From the NCBI RefSeq assembly GCF_019399895.1, contig NC_091884.1:2420501-2484500 (forward strand): a DNA stretch of 64,000 nucleotides, read 5' to 3'. Position numbers and translations under genes: made by a program. The stretch is from Cardiocondyla obscurior (taxonomy: Eukaryota; Arthropoda; Insecta; Hymenoptera; Formicidae). Numbering within the stretch: position 1 is the stretch's first letter; each line of letters starts with the position of its first letter. Below are positions 9,054 through 21,651 of this stretch, in pieces. The notes under the pieces are model-generated. The model was not told the DNA's origin. It ran no database searches and worked only from the letters and a program-made list of their open reading frames with translations.

Positions 9054-11012
9054 ATGATTAAAGATCGATCACTGATCACGCTTCTGATATGCAGCATTGT
9101 GTTTCACTCTTGCATCGACGCCTGGAACAATGGTGGCAGACACAGAATCGCGGACAGAAGACGATTGTGGCAGATGAATGACAACGGATCAATCCTTTCA
9201 GCCGCAAGAGTGACGAAACGTAAATGGGAATCTAAATTTCCAAATAATCACACTCAAATGGCGAGGGATAAAAGACGTGAGTAAAAATGCATCGTGGAAA
9301 TATCAGCTTGAGAAAAAGAAAATTCATAGGATTTTTAATTTAATAAATTTTTATTAATTTTTTAAATTTATATTATAAGAAAAATATAAAATATACTATT
9401 ATTACGCACATGTATACATAGTTCTGCCGTTATTTACGCTGGTCAAGTTCGAGAATAATATCTGCGGCGGATTGAACGGGGAGAACGGCACATGTGTTGC
9501 CGCGGCGGAATGCGTGCAACGCGGAGGTATCTCTAGCGGGGTTTGCGCAAATGGTTACGGAGTCTGTTGCATAGGTTTGATTGAACACATTCAGATTTCA
9601 TTGGTTATTTTTATAATAAAAATGTTAATTTTATTTTTTTATTATTTCATAGTTACGGTATCATGCGGCGGGATGACTGCTGATAACAACACGCACTTTG
9701 TCAACCCGAATTATCCATCAAGTTTCGACGGCATGGACTCGTGTCAAGTAACACTAGTGAAATCGGATCCAGATGTATGCCAGTATCGGTAAGTACATTG
9801 TTAAATACATAAATATATTGTTAAGCATATTAAATTATAGTTACTAATTTTTAAAAGTATTAAAAAAATTTTTTATTGTAGATTGGACTTTGTACAGTTC
9901 AATATTAGGGGCCCGGAAACAATGAATAACGTTTGCACTTATGATCAATTTATCGTTTCCGGTGGCAATCCGGTGCCGACGATATGCGGTAATAATGACG
10001 GAAATCACAGTAAGTATTGAAAAAAGAAATTGAAAATAAAAACTTTATTCGCCTATGTTATTTTTATCGATACTATTTTAAATCGCTATTCAATTCTTAA
10101 TGCGAGTTAAATACTTACAGTGTACATAGATACAGGTGTCGGTCAAACCAACCCAGTTACTTTGACTTTCGTTACAAGCGGTAACTCTTTTTCGCGATCG
10201 TGGAAGGTCCGTATTTCACAAATACGATGTAGCACAATATACCGAGCTGAAGAGGGATGTCTTCAGTATTTTACCGGAGTCTCCGGACAGTTAAAGTCCT
10301 TCAATTACGATCCCACTACCGGATTACAATTATCGAATCAAGATTATAGTATATGTATCAGGATGGAGAGAAACTTTTGCGGAATCCAATACATGGCATG
10401 TTCTGACGACGGTATTAAAACTAATTTTTTTTCTACCGAATTTCTTTTACCGTGTCTCTTTAATGCTGACGATATCTTACGCGATTTTTTTTTACAGCTC
10501 AGGATGTAATGATGACCACTGGATTTGGTATATCAGGTCAAGTAATGCGTAGCAACGCATTCACGTTGACAGGAAATACACAGGGTACGCAGATTGTGTC
10601 TATGACAGGTACAAATTGTATGACCGATTGGTTGTCGATACCGTGCGCTATGAATCTGGGTCGGCTATCATCGACACCGATAACTTGTGTCGATCGATTG
10701 TGCGGTGGGACTTTTAATTCGGAAGCCCAAAACTTGAACGGGTCGTCTGTTATCAGTGAGTAATTTTATCGTAATGGATCCTGATCAAACATCCAGCATA
10801 TTTTATGACCAATTAGACTTTTTTAAAAATATTCTTAGTATAACTACATGAAAATTTATATTAATTATTTATTATCAATATTTTTTTCAGGCACTGTAAA
10901 ACCGTTTAGATTGATTTTTCACACAGACAGCACCGAGGCACCCGGTGACGTTGGAAATAGAGGCTTTTGTCTTAATTACGTGCAACAACCGTGCACGACG
11001 AAATTAAAATAG
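9054..11012 (+). CDS. Secreted CUB-domain protein of the insect type
   Basis: Seven exons (9054-9276, 9422-9574, 9653-9788, 9882-10009, 10121-10411, 10498-10755, 10891-11012), all in phase, give 436 residues. The first 22 or so residues form a signal peptide (ITLLICSIVFHSCIDAW). A short Cys cluster (CGGLNGENGTCVAAAEC ... GVCANGYGVCC) follows. A CUB-like region starts CGGMTADNNTHFVNPNYPSS, with a second CUB-like half around RAEEGCLQYFTGVSGQ. The C-terminus RGFCLNYVQQPC is characteristic of a conserved arthropod family of unknown function. CUB domains bind proteins or carbohydrate outside the cell, often in development or defence; the partner here is unknown. No protease domain is present. Polyadenylation signals lie near 11370. 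Confidence 0.9.
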
Positions 11013-13535
11013 AAGCTATCCCGTTGAGCATAGACAAAGGACTGAAACGTAAGAATTATTTTTCATTTTTATTTCTTTTAAAGTTTTAATACATATATTT
11101 TTTTTTTAATAATTATATCGACGTACAAAGAGTACGTTTAAAAAGCAACTGGTAACTTAGCTTCATACATAAAATGTGCCGCATATAAATTAAAAAGTAT
11201 GCGTGTCTCTTCCAACGTGCGTGAACATTTTCTCTTTTATATTCGTGTCATTTTCTAATATTTCCATACATTAAAAAACAAGAAGAGAAACGCATCTTCT
11301 TATTTTTTTTTTATTACGTATTGTGTATTTATACGGAATTAATGATGATTAAAATATAATAGTAATTGATAAAATAATAAACCTATGAAAATAGGATAAT
11401 GATCATCGTGGTAAAAATAATCGTGCTATCGTAATTAAATAATAAATTATACAAAATAATAGTAGCAATAAAATATTACAGCATTTATAATATTCACAAA
11501 CTTTGCATCATTAGCATCTGCAAATCAGTAGACTAATTAAAGACAAGAGAGAAAATTAATATAACTTAAATTAATTAATAGATGTTGTGCATGCATTTAT
11601 ACATTTGATAAAACTGGAGATATCTTTCTCAGTTTTATTTTTAAAAAGCACAAAACTTAATTAATGCTGTAAATGAACGCACACATACACGTATGCATAT
11701 GCGTACGATGTGTGAATGTATGTATATATTATGTATACATATAATATACGGTATATACAAGCCACCCCATCAAATTCAAAAGAATTTGGTGAGAAGCAAT
11801 AAGAGGTGTTAGTTGAGATGAGAGTAATTATGTCCCAACTTAATATATTAGAGATACAACAACTTATAAATGATTTAAACATTTAAAATTGATTAATTGT
11901 TAACTCCAATTTTTATATAGTTACGTTTACAATTATTCCTCCGATAACTTGTTAATGTTATCTCTTTAATTGTTTAGTATTCAAAAATTCTCATATTCTC
12001 AACATTCACTCAAATAATTAAGTAGTGACTCTCATCTTTCTAGTTTTTTTTTTTTTTTTTTTTTTTTTTATTATATATGTATTAAATTTTTTAATGTAAT
12101 GGGAATTATATATTGTATGATAAGAGTTATATACTCTTCAGGACACGATACTATTTTATTTATAATTATCCATAAAAGTGATTAAATATTTTAAAAAGTT
12201 TATGAACTTTATATATAATAACATATGTATATATATATAAAGAGCAAAGGGAGAAGTAGTGATGGGCATCTGAAGATACTTCTCTTTTTATAAATTTTCA
12301 AATTTGCTTTAATAATAATTTTTTGTTTTATTTAGATATATATATATATATTTTAAAATCTTCAAAACTTTCAAGACTCTCCATTTTAAGAATATTTAAA
12401 AGAAAAAAAGTCTTGGTTTTAGGTTGATTTAATATAATAATTAGAATTATAGTGTTAAAAATTTTCGTCATATGTTCAAAATGGTTCGATGTATATTGGT
12501 CCCATCACGAAAAAAAGAGAAGAGTATATAAAAGCAAGCTTTTTCAGCTTGTTTGGAAAAAGGTACAAATATGTTCCTCTAAAATAAATTATTTTTAAAT
12601 ATTTTCAAATTTCTTTAAAATTCTCGATTATTTTCGGGAAACATTGCATAGTTATAGACACCGAAACAATGTTAAATCCAATTAGTGTTAAACGATTCAG
12701 CCGCTTAACTGTATTAGAGTCGTTTCTCATTATCGCTTTCCGCGTTGCAAATTGAAACGTCTTCCGTTCTAATGCAAGTCAAATGCCGTGCCTTACCTTT
12801 AAAACACGTATGAGGAAGTGAAACGGCAATCGGTTAGCTTTAAGATCATGTCACGCGAACCGACCTTATTCTAAAATCTAACAGCCATCACAGTTACAAT
12901 AGATTTTCTTGACAAGTCTTTTAAAATCAATATCGTAATTATTCTATCAGAGTGTAATTCAATATAAGCGATTCACATTTGCCTTTGAATCGCTAATAAT
13001 ATAACATAAAAATTTAATTCCCCTTACACACAAATATAATATTACAGATCATCGAACATATTTACATACAGAAAATAGAGAAATCATGGATCGGGGACTT
13101 AAAAAAAAGAAAAAAAAAATTTACTAAACGAGAATATTATTAGATGCGCATGTATTCTTTGATGATTTAATTATTTAATTATTCTATATGTTCTTAGCAT
13201 ATAACTACTTTATCAATTCAATTTTGCATTTTTATTAATAATACTGAATGTTTTCCGAGATCATCTCTATATATGTTCGATAATCTTTTTTTTTCTTTTC
13301 TCTTTACGAGAATATCAAAGTATGGTAATTGAGTAAACAATATATAAATATCCCTACCAAGAGTTGCCGATGTTCGACCAAGCTTTTATTTCACAGGCCG
13401 CTAAAGTACAAATATTTCTAGTGACTGTAAAATTAATTATTCTTAACACTTAAGCGCTCTTGACAATATTACCAGTATTAGCGGTAAGCGTTTAATAGCA
13501 CCACACGATCAAAGTATAAAATTATCGAGGAAATA

Positions 13536-13567
<32 letters not shown>

Positions 13568-14377
13568 CCGTGAAACAAATATTTTATTCAACAAAACGTA
13601 ATTTAGTACCGTACGCTAAATAGGCAAGACTAAAATTGCTTTCACGATTGATTATTGAGTGGTGTGATTTCATTCAGTTGAATTGTATCACAAAATTGAG
13701 CTAGGAAAATCTCTTTTCAATATTTATCACGAATAATTATTGTACTAATTAAATTTATCATTTTTTATGTCTCAATCAAATAATTAATATTTTAAAATCG
13801 ATATCGCATTTTGTACAAGTCTGATATTAGTGGCAGTGCGAGATCTATAATGAACGGATTAATTCATTTGCAAGATTATATTTTTTTTTTTTCACTGTTT
13901 GAATTTGTTAATTGCAAAAATCTATACTTTACTCGAATGAAATTATTGCTATGTCAAAAATGGACGACCCAACATACGCAAATATTAATGTTGTTCGATT
14001 ACATCCCTATGCACATGCTATAAATTTTCCTACTTCTTATAGCATGTAAACGTATAAAATAACTGTAAGATTTTCCAAAAATATGTGTCTCAGTCTATGC
14101 CATATAGAATTCTTTATGTTGATCCTGTGCGACGAAAATCACATGCGCAATGTTACAGATAATCACTCAGTTAATCAGCCTGTTAAATTGAAATTACTAA
14201 AAATTAGTCGAATATTGGCAACTCTCCAAAATATATCCAAGCATGTCAAATAGAACGGATATTAGATCGTCAAATAAAACATTTCTTAACGGGGGATTGT
14301 TATTTTTTTCTCTCGATTGTTATACTTTGTGAAACTCGCGATCTTTCTTATTTCCTTCTTTCTCTTTCACGTGATGA
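11013..14377. other. AT-rich intergenic DNA
   Basis: No gene seen in 3.4 kb. Contents: a T-run at about 12043-12069, an AT dinucleotide run at about 13535-13555, several short AT microsatellites, and a TATATAAAAGC motif near 12524 followed by a small hairpin (CAAGC/GCTTG). Short open frames are AT-rich chance frames. The 3' UTRs of the CUB gene and of stomatin converge here. Confidence 0.5.
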
Positions 14378-17312
14378 TTATTCCTTCGGCAAAGATTTCA
14401 TAAAATATGTCAGCATATCGATTGGTAGCGGAAAGACGATGGTAGAGTTTTTCTCTGCTGATATCGTATTCAGTGTCTAAAATTAAAACAAGAATGTGAA
14501 AAGAATATTAGTGTGCGAATGTATAATTTAATCATTGATAACAGTTTGATCAATAGTAATATATTAATAGAAATAATCAATTGTATATTTAGGCGAAGCT
14601 TGAACGTCGTATAAATTTAATTTAATAGACAGAAGTGCTATTTTTGAATGAGATCTTAATTATATAACCTAAACAATGTTAGGTTGCATGGTCAAAAATG
14701 GCACTCCTTTTTATTTAATAGATGTATATGTTACCTGCAAATAACGAAGTTGCAAGGCAGCCGGTGAATCACCGATGACTTCCGACGCTTCTCGCAGAGC
14801 TCTGCTGGCCTTTTGTTCACCTTCTGCAGCGATCACCTATCGAAATAATTACGCGTTTGCAGATATTCAACGAATATAATTAAAATATAAATAATAGTTT
14901 TATTTTTTTTTTATATTATACATTTAATTATCATACCTTAGCGCGTGCTTCACGTGCAGCTTCGGCTTCTGCCGCCATAGCACGCTGTAGTTGAACGGGT
15001 AATCGTACATCTTTACTGTAGAATCATGATAAAAATTACAGTTTATTATTATCGTTATGAAAATTTTGATTAAATTTATAATAATACAAGTAATATTAAA
15101 TCATTATTTAATTAATATAGAAAGAAAGTACTTAACAAAAATAATTATAGATTCAAAATTATACATCTTTGAATATGTCAATGCTATTACAGAACAAACA
15201 ATTTATATACTCACATTTCGACCCGTTCTACCTTTATCCCCCACGTATCAGTGGCTTCGTCAAGGGAAACCTATATATAAATACGATCATCAGAATGTCA
15301 TTAATACATATTAATTCATTTTTTTTAAAGGGCGTAGTGTAATGGGCTAAATATCTTATATTTTATATGTACATACCTGCATGTTTCCAGAGATTGTCTC
15401 TCGCTCGCTTAATATTTCATGAAGCGGTCGTGTCCCCATGGTATTTCTCAATGTTGTTTGTGCCAGTAGTCTTGTACTATGATGCGCATTTTCTACGTTC
15501 GCAATCGAAATGGTCGCGTTATTAACACGGTAGTAAACCACTGCATCAACGGATACCGTAACGCTGTCTTTTGTTAGGACCTAATGTAGATAATTAAATT
15601 AATATCTTTCGTACTATGTATGGGTGACAATAGAGTACAATTACCTCTTGCGGCGGTACATCATAGGTCCGTGTTCGTAAATCAACCCGCGCATAGTTGT
15701 CCACACACGGCAGGATGAAAAAGATTCCTATAAGCATGAATGAACAATTAGCTTCTATGATCGATAAGAAACCGCGTATAAAATGTCAAAGTGTTATATA
15801 ATATAAAAATTGCGCCATAAATGTCAACCGAATTATCTAGCCCGGTATATCACCAATTTTAGTCGCGTAAAGTATAGTACTTCTTATAATTTGTCTTATA
15901 ATAAAATAATTGCTAATGCTACAACGAAAAAAAAATAATAATAATGCAAATATTGTATTAATAATTTTATATGCGTGACAACGAATATGCCGAACTTTGA
16001 ACCTATGACGAAAATTTAAAATTGCCTTGAATGTTATAACTTAGTTGTTAATGCAATATACATTTAAGTCACATGCACTGGATAGTACTCGTATAAATAT
16101 AGATAAACAGGCAAATTTTTTTACTTTTTTTTTTACAAGAAATTAATGTGGATAATATTAATTTTTTACCGGGTCCCTTAGCACCGCCCGATAGAAGACG
16201 TCCCAGTCGAAATATGACGGCTCTTTCATATTCCTGCACAACCTGCAAATGAATTGTACATTTCGTTACATAATTTATTAGTAATTAACGTCGGTCTATA
16301 TCTGCTCTATAATTTATTAAGAACTGTTTGACTTTAGCACAGGTAGAACGTTTTAAAATTCAATAAACAACACGATTCATATCTAAGAGCGTAGCATACC
16401 GAGCCACATATGACATGATCCGGAATGACGTACCCTACTCCAATTAACTACTTTACGAACATTAAGTTACACATCATATCGCGCCGCGATAACTGAGGCT
16501 AAGAACTCAGCTCCAAAGTATATCTAGATTCAACGCGGTAAAGCCGAAAAGAAGCGTGCTACTTCGTAAACGTTTCGAGTGTCAATCAGTATAATTAGAT
16601 AATAATTGGCCGCACTGATAATTACGCTTGATAACAATTGGAAATTTAAAGTAGTCTATCGACTGGTATCGTGGTATCATAATCTAATTAAATTTTTCTT
16701 CTTTCTTTTTTATCGTTCATAATAATATAAAAGGAGTTATTAATAAGATAAGTGAATTAATTAAAGCCTGTGAGTTGCACATTGATGCGTATCTTGTTTA
16801 ATGGTCGCGGTATATAATAAGATCGTTGTAAAAACGGGCGTATGCAACGTGAATAAAGATAGTATTATATATAAACTCCATGTAACTATATTTACATCGA
16901 TGATGGAATGATATTGCATATTAAAATACTCATCAGTGCAATTGCTATCAGCGAAAAAAAAAAAAAGAAAAAAAATAATTAACAATAGCGTTATCAAAGG
17001 GTTTACTCTGTCTTTTCGTTTTAGTTCTTTTTCTTTTTATTAAGAGACTTCTTTCTCCAAGAAAATACCTTACCTTAAAGCAAACGAAAAGCGAGAACGG
17101 CATTGTCAGTACTACAAGAATCCATGATAATATCACCAAGATGTTCCCGCATGTTGTCGCATCTCCCTGCGTACTGTCATCCGCTGTAAAAAAAAATTCT
17201 GAGTTAGTAATGAAATTATTTTAATTTCATAATTTGATATTAAACCTTCGAGAGTATCTTGAACAAATGTATTAACGAGGGAAATAGGTTTATAAGTGAG
17301 TTTGAAATCCAT
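14378..17312 (-). CDS. Stomatin-like SPFH/band-7 membrane protein (Mec2/stomatin family)
   Basis: Nine coding exons on the minus strand: 17246-17312, 17074-17183, 16170-16242, 15645-15727, 15377-15580, 15215-15270, 14937-15015, 14735-14836, 14378-14476, giving 290 residues. After a short N-terminus comes the family motif GDATTCGN. A hydrophobic hairpin segment (ILVILSWILVVLTMPFSLFVCF) follows, then the SPFH domain with QEYERAVIFRLGRL, VDAVVYYRV, and a helical tail rich in AEAEAAREARAKVIAAEGE. The end FPLPIDML is typical of stomatin and MEC-2. Such proteins sit in the inner leaflet, oligomerise, bind cholesterol, and tune ion channels in neurons. The start at 17312 (MDFKLTYKP) is in phase. A second first exon at 21528-21651 also splices in phase, so at least two N-termini are likely. 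Confidence 0.93.
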
Positions 17313-20300
17313 GTCCTTTAGATAAAACGCCCTTTATCAGCTTAATTCTGAATTACGGCGCCCATCAATAGTTAGGCGAAAGTTAGATGTGTCCTGAAAA
17401 GTTATTACTATCGGACAGTGACATAGTCAACACAATTACGTCGTTGTCGCCTGCCGTAATTGTCCGTGACGGCTATTATCTAGTTTTTGGGGTGTACGCG
17501 GTCTGATAACGTCCAGCGAATATTTCCGACCTAACTTCCATTCTCGTCAAACAGTTCAGACAATGACTTACAGTTTGCCGCGGTGTCTTTCGCTATCTCA
17601 GGTTCGCAATTGACAACACAGACGACCAGAGCTCGTCAATTGCATTTCATGGCGACGCAAGTCGATGACAAACTTTATTCCAATTAATTATTTTTTTTTT
17701 TTAGTCAAGCTCTGAATTAAAATTAAGATTTTTTAACACCTAGCCGACGCTTTGAAATAGTATTATAATAACACTCGCCATTGCACAAGAGTGTGAAATT
17801 ACTTTGTGGAGGAAAGTATGATCTATATGCTTTATTTCCGTATTGTCACTGTCGTCATGGAAATAAAAAAATATATTCGTTTATCCACCTGGTCAATATT
17901 GATTAATCTCATAAACAATGTTCTATCAGACACTAATCTCGCGGAATATAATAAAATTCTCGACGATACGATCACGGTACAATTATTGACCAGCCTCATT
18001 AGATATTCCGGACATAAAGCTCAACGATGTACTACAACAGACTATACGTTCGTAAACATACAAGAAAATAATAAAATAATAGAAAAAAAAAGAAAAAAAA
18101 AAGTAATAAAATAAAGTAATAAAATATTATTTTTTATCGCGTTAAAAAAAGATTATTAGAAGTTGTGTGGATTAGGGATTTCTCTTTATAAGATAGCAAA
18201 ATAAATCTAAAACGGTGAAAATAGGCGCGCATGTGTGCTCGCAATTCTCGAGTGGCATTCGCACAATGGCATGATAACTGTTGCGCACACACATGCACCC
18301 TGATCGATTATTTCCGATCGTAGGAGCTACGCGCGATTGGACGCTTCGTTTCGTCCTTTGAAGGGCTGATAGCTTAATAATTCTGCAATTATGCCCGCTT
18401 TTATCGAACCCGCGAGCGACGATAGATTTAGCTGTAAAAATATTTTTCATAAAATTTTCATACGTGCACACACGCGCTCGTATAAGTAGATTCAATTGCC
18501 ATTGATTCTACCGATGCCTTCGGTTGCTCTACAAGCCGATCAATATGCATACGTCATAGAACACATGTGCACACAACCTACATTCGAAAAACGACTAATT
18601 CCGCAATACTACGTTTCAGGGAAACGCCCAGCGAAATTCGGAGGGATCGATTTTTATTTAGCGCCCGGTGCTTGAAGCCCAGAGCGAAATATTCGGAGAT
18701 GAAACCGATGCGAACGAAGACTCCCTTTCGAACCAGACCCTGGACAATTTGCAGGCGCACAAAGGCGGTCCTGTTTCCTCGAGAAATGCGGTACGTTTTC
18801 GACCAGAACAGCTTACAATAATAATTTCATGTTCGTCGAGTCTGCGCAATGCATGACTCATCTTTCGAAGCTGAGCTTTTTATACTATCTTCTTCGTTTT
18901 TTTTTTTTTCTGCAACGTTTAATTATATTTCTATTTTATTTTAGGTACAAGGAAGTGTAACGTAACTACAAAAACTTATTATGGTGCTGAATATAAAACA
19001 TAATATATGTTTAAGTAAGTCGTTTATCTTTAAAGATTACGAGCGTTCACGATATTCGCTGAAGAATAAAATCCTTGTCTGCAAAACGTTTTCAGTAAAT
19101 CGCTATGATACGTAAAAATAACGTACATACGTAAAAGTATAACAGCGGTATTTTAAGAAAATATTACAAGAGCAATATAAAATAGAAATTAAAAAATCAA
19201 ACGTGAATTTAAAAGAAAAAAAAGATAAAAAAATGCGCGCGTATTTATATTATATATCATCTCATTTTCAGTCGCTCACCGTTCGTCATCTCGACGCAAT
19301 CGGCGGCGTCCCGGCTCCAATCTCCGCACTATCACTTCGGGCGAGCGAGACCGTTGATGGCAGCCCGGCTCGAGGATATTTCGTGGTGGAACGAACCGAA
19401 ATCGAAGTTGGAGGAAACACGGACTGGATTAGAAGCGCGTTATTCACCTCTCACACGGTTTACCGCGACTAGATGTTGCTGCCAGGGCAAATCTCTCTCT
19501 TTCCCTTCCTCTCTCGTGTTTTCCTCTCTTTCTCTCTCTCTCTTTTTCGCAACCCCGGGTTCGTCCTCCCTCGCTCTTCCCTTTCGGCCCAGTAACCACC
19601 CTTTCGTTCGTTCCCGTCTCTCGTCTTCGTCGAGGTAGCATGCGCGAGATGCGCGCTTGCGGCTACCCTACCTTTGCCCGCTGCCACCCTTCCTTCCACT
19701 CTCCGCCGCTTTTTCATCCCTCGCTCTCTGTCTTTGTATCTGTCTCCGTCCCTTCCGTGCGGAAACTCTTCGTTCCTTCGGTTAATCATTATTCTTTCTC
19801 TTTCTCTCTCTTGCACTTTTATCGTTAAGTCTCCTCTCTGCTCAACCACCCACGTGCCCGTGTTGTCTGCGAGGGTGAAACAACGCTCGGGTAATAACCG
19901 TCGGTTACGCTCGTCAGGAAGAATTGGTTTATTTTCAATTTGCCTTTTACGCGAGTATAAGATGCGCGCCGAAACTTCAGCGAGACGTCAATCAGTCTTT
20001 TTTCAAAAAAAAAATTTGAGAAACTTGTAAAAAGATCGTCGTTAATTTTTTTGACCTTTCTGAGAATGTAGTTTGCAGGGAAACGCGCTAATTTCACCCC
20101 GTAGGCTTTATGCATTATCGTAAAAAGCGGCCGTGCGTGCTAGATCGTCGTCGAAATGATCACAAGTGCTCGACTCTTATCGCCGCCCGATCAAATTGCG
20201 AAAGTCGGAGCCAACAAAGCGGAAGCTTATCGAGAATCTATCGGAGACTGCTCGATATTATACGAGAAAACAAGGCATCGTTCGCTAGGTCTCTAGAGTA

Positions 20301-21527
20301 ATTTCTGTCTCCGCTCTGGATATTTCACTTCGACTTATTTTCGCGTTTAGAATCAGCCACTTGCGACTGGCCGGAGTTTATAGCGAGTCTATAGAAAGTA
20401 CAAGGTGAATGCTAATGCGTTCCAAGTTCACGTATTCTTATAGAATGCACCAGATATTCAGTATACTTCTTTCGATTAATAAACCCTGAGTTTCCTGCAA
20501 CGACGATTCCACTGAAATCTTTTCTAGTCGTGTATATAATAATGTTGCTAATATTATCGAAATTGCGTCTGTAATTCAGCAAATTAGTGATTACCGAACC
20601 AAATTTAAATAAAGCGGAAGGAAAATACAAATAATAAGTTAACGCGTCGCCAATTTTAGCGAGTATCTTTATAAAATGATAATACCGACGCTCTATTTTC
20701 AATAGCCTGAATTTCACTAAAGTGTACTAGCTATTTTTATCGGTAGGCTATAATTACAGCCTGATGATGGACATAAAAACGAGCTGGTTTCGCATTTATT
20801 CCGCGAATCAAGCCTGTGATAAAGGAAAAGCTCTACTTTCCTTTATTCCAGCGTTTATCGATATTTTATTAAAAATTTACTAAGCGATATCTCTAAAATA
20901 GAAAAAAAAAACTTAGAGATATATTTTTGAGACTTGTAGAATAAAATATATAAATCTTTGCGGCTGTTTAGGCAATGTGTACGCATACATGTGTTTTTTA
21001 AAATTTACAATTATATATTTCTCAAAATTAGCTTTGCTAGTTTTATTTTAATAAGCTTAAATGATAAAATTATTGAAAAATTGTTGCGCAAATGTCCGTC
21101 TCACAATGTAGTTCGATCACATAAAGAATGACCTTCTTTACACTCGAGAAATAATTTATTTCTAGAACTTAAGGTTGAACAACGATGTTATAACCGTTAA
21201 GAGCCTTCATCTGACTTCCGCCACGTATACGCTCAAGAATCACTGATATTAATGTTTGCATTCGTGAAAATAATGTTCTTGGAATAACGCCAGTCTTCCA
21301 ATCAATTTTAACAACGCGCGTCATTCTTAAGTACTGATAATATCTTGCAAAAAAAATTAAAATAAAACTAAAGCAAGACGAAAAGAAGTATAAAAATTGT
21401 ATCATGCGTTCTTCCATTTTTTGACTCTGCGATTAGAATTACAATGAATTCCATTGTGCAATTTTTTCGGCGCGTTTTAATGTCCTGTTCGTTGCGGAAA
21501 AAAAAACAAAAAGAAAAAAAAACTTAC
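17313..21527. other. Intergenic or intronic DNA between stomatin first exons
   Basis: If the exon at 21528-21651 belongs to stomatin, this 4.2 kb is its intron and holds the promoter of the shorter form near 17.3-17.6 kb. A pyrimidine-rich, CpG-rich tract at 19270-19830 includes CT runs at 19490-19545. Open frames across it (Ser/Pro-rich on one strand, Arg/Glu-rich on the other) are low-complexity shadows. No gene recognised. Confidence 0.45.
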
Positions 21528-21651
21528 ATCCAATAATCCGTTTGCGGATATCGTCGGGCCGAGTGTTAATCTGCATCGTCGATCCATTGCTGTTGCTCAT
21601 AGTCGCCATAGGTATATCAGTGGGGTTGACGCGTGATTCGAATCTCGCCAC
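21528..21651 (-). CDS. Probable alternative first coding exon of the stomatin gene
   Basis: On the minus strand an acceptor (TTTATTCAG) precedes 21651 and a GTAAGT donor follows 21528. The open frame includes STMQINTRPDDIRKRIIG and ends in phase 1, exactly what the stomatin exon at 17183 needs. Joining gives RIIG-SDDSTQGDATTCG, a smooth lead-in to the stomatin core, and resembles the N-terminal part of insect stomatin isoforms as I recall them. Translation could start at 21609 (MATMSN) or further upstream, because the frame stays open to the acceptor. The distance to the next exon, 4.3 kb, is long for this locus. Confidence 0.65.

Noticed and set aside
12515..12560. TATATAAAAGC followed by a small hairpin, considered as a promoter
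   Set aside because: No open frame, exon or initiator downstream, and the surroundings are AT-rich enough to produce the motif by chance.
19444..19849. Arg/Glu-rich minus-strand and Ser/Pro-rich plus-strand open frames
   Set aside because: They lie on a pyrimidine-rich low-complexity tract and mirror each other; no splice context or family signature.
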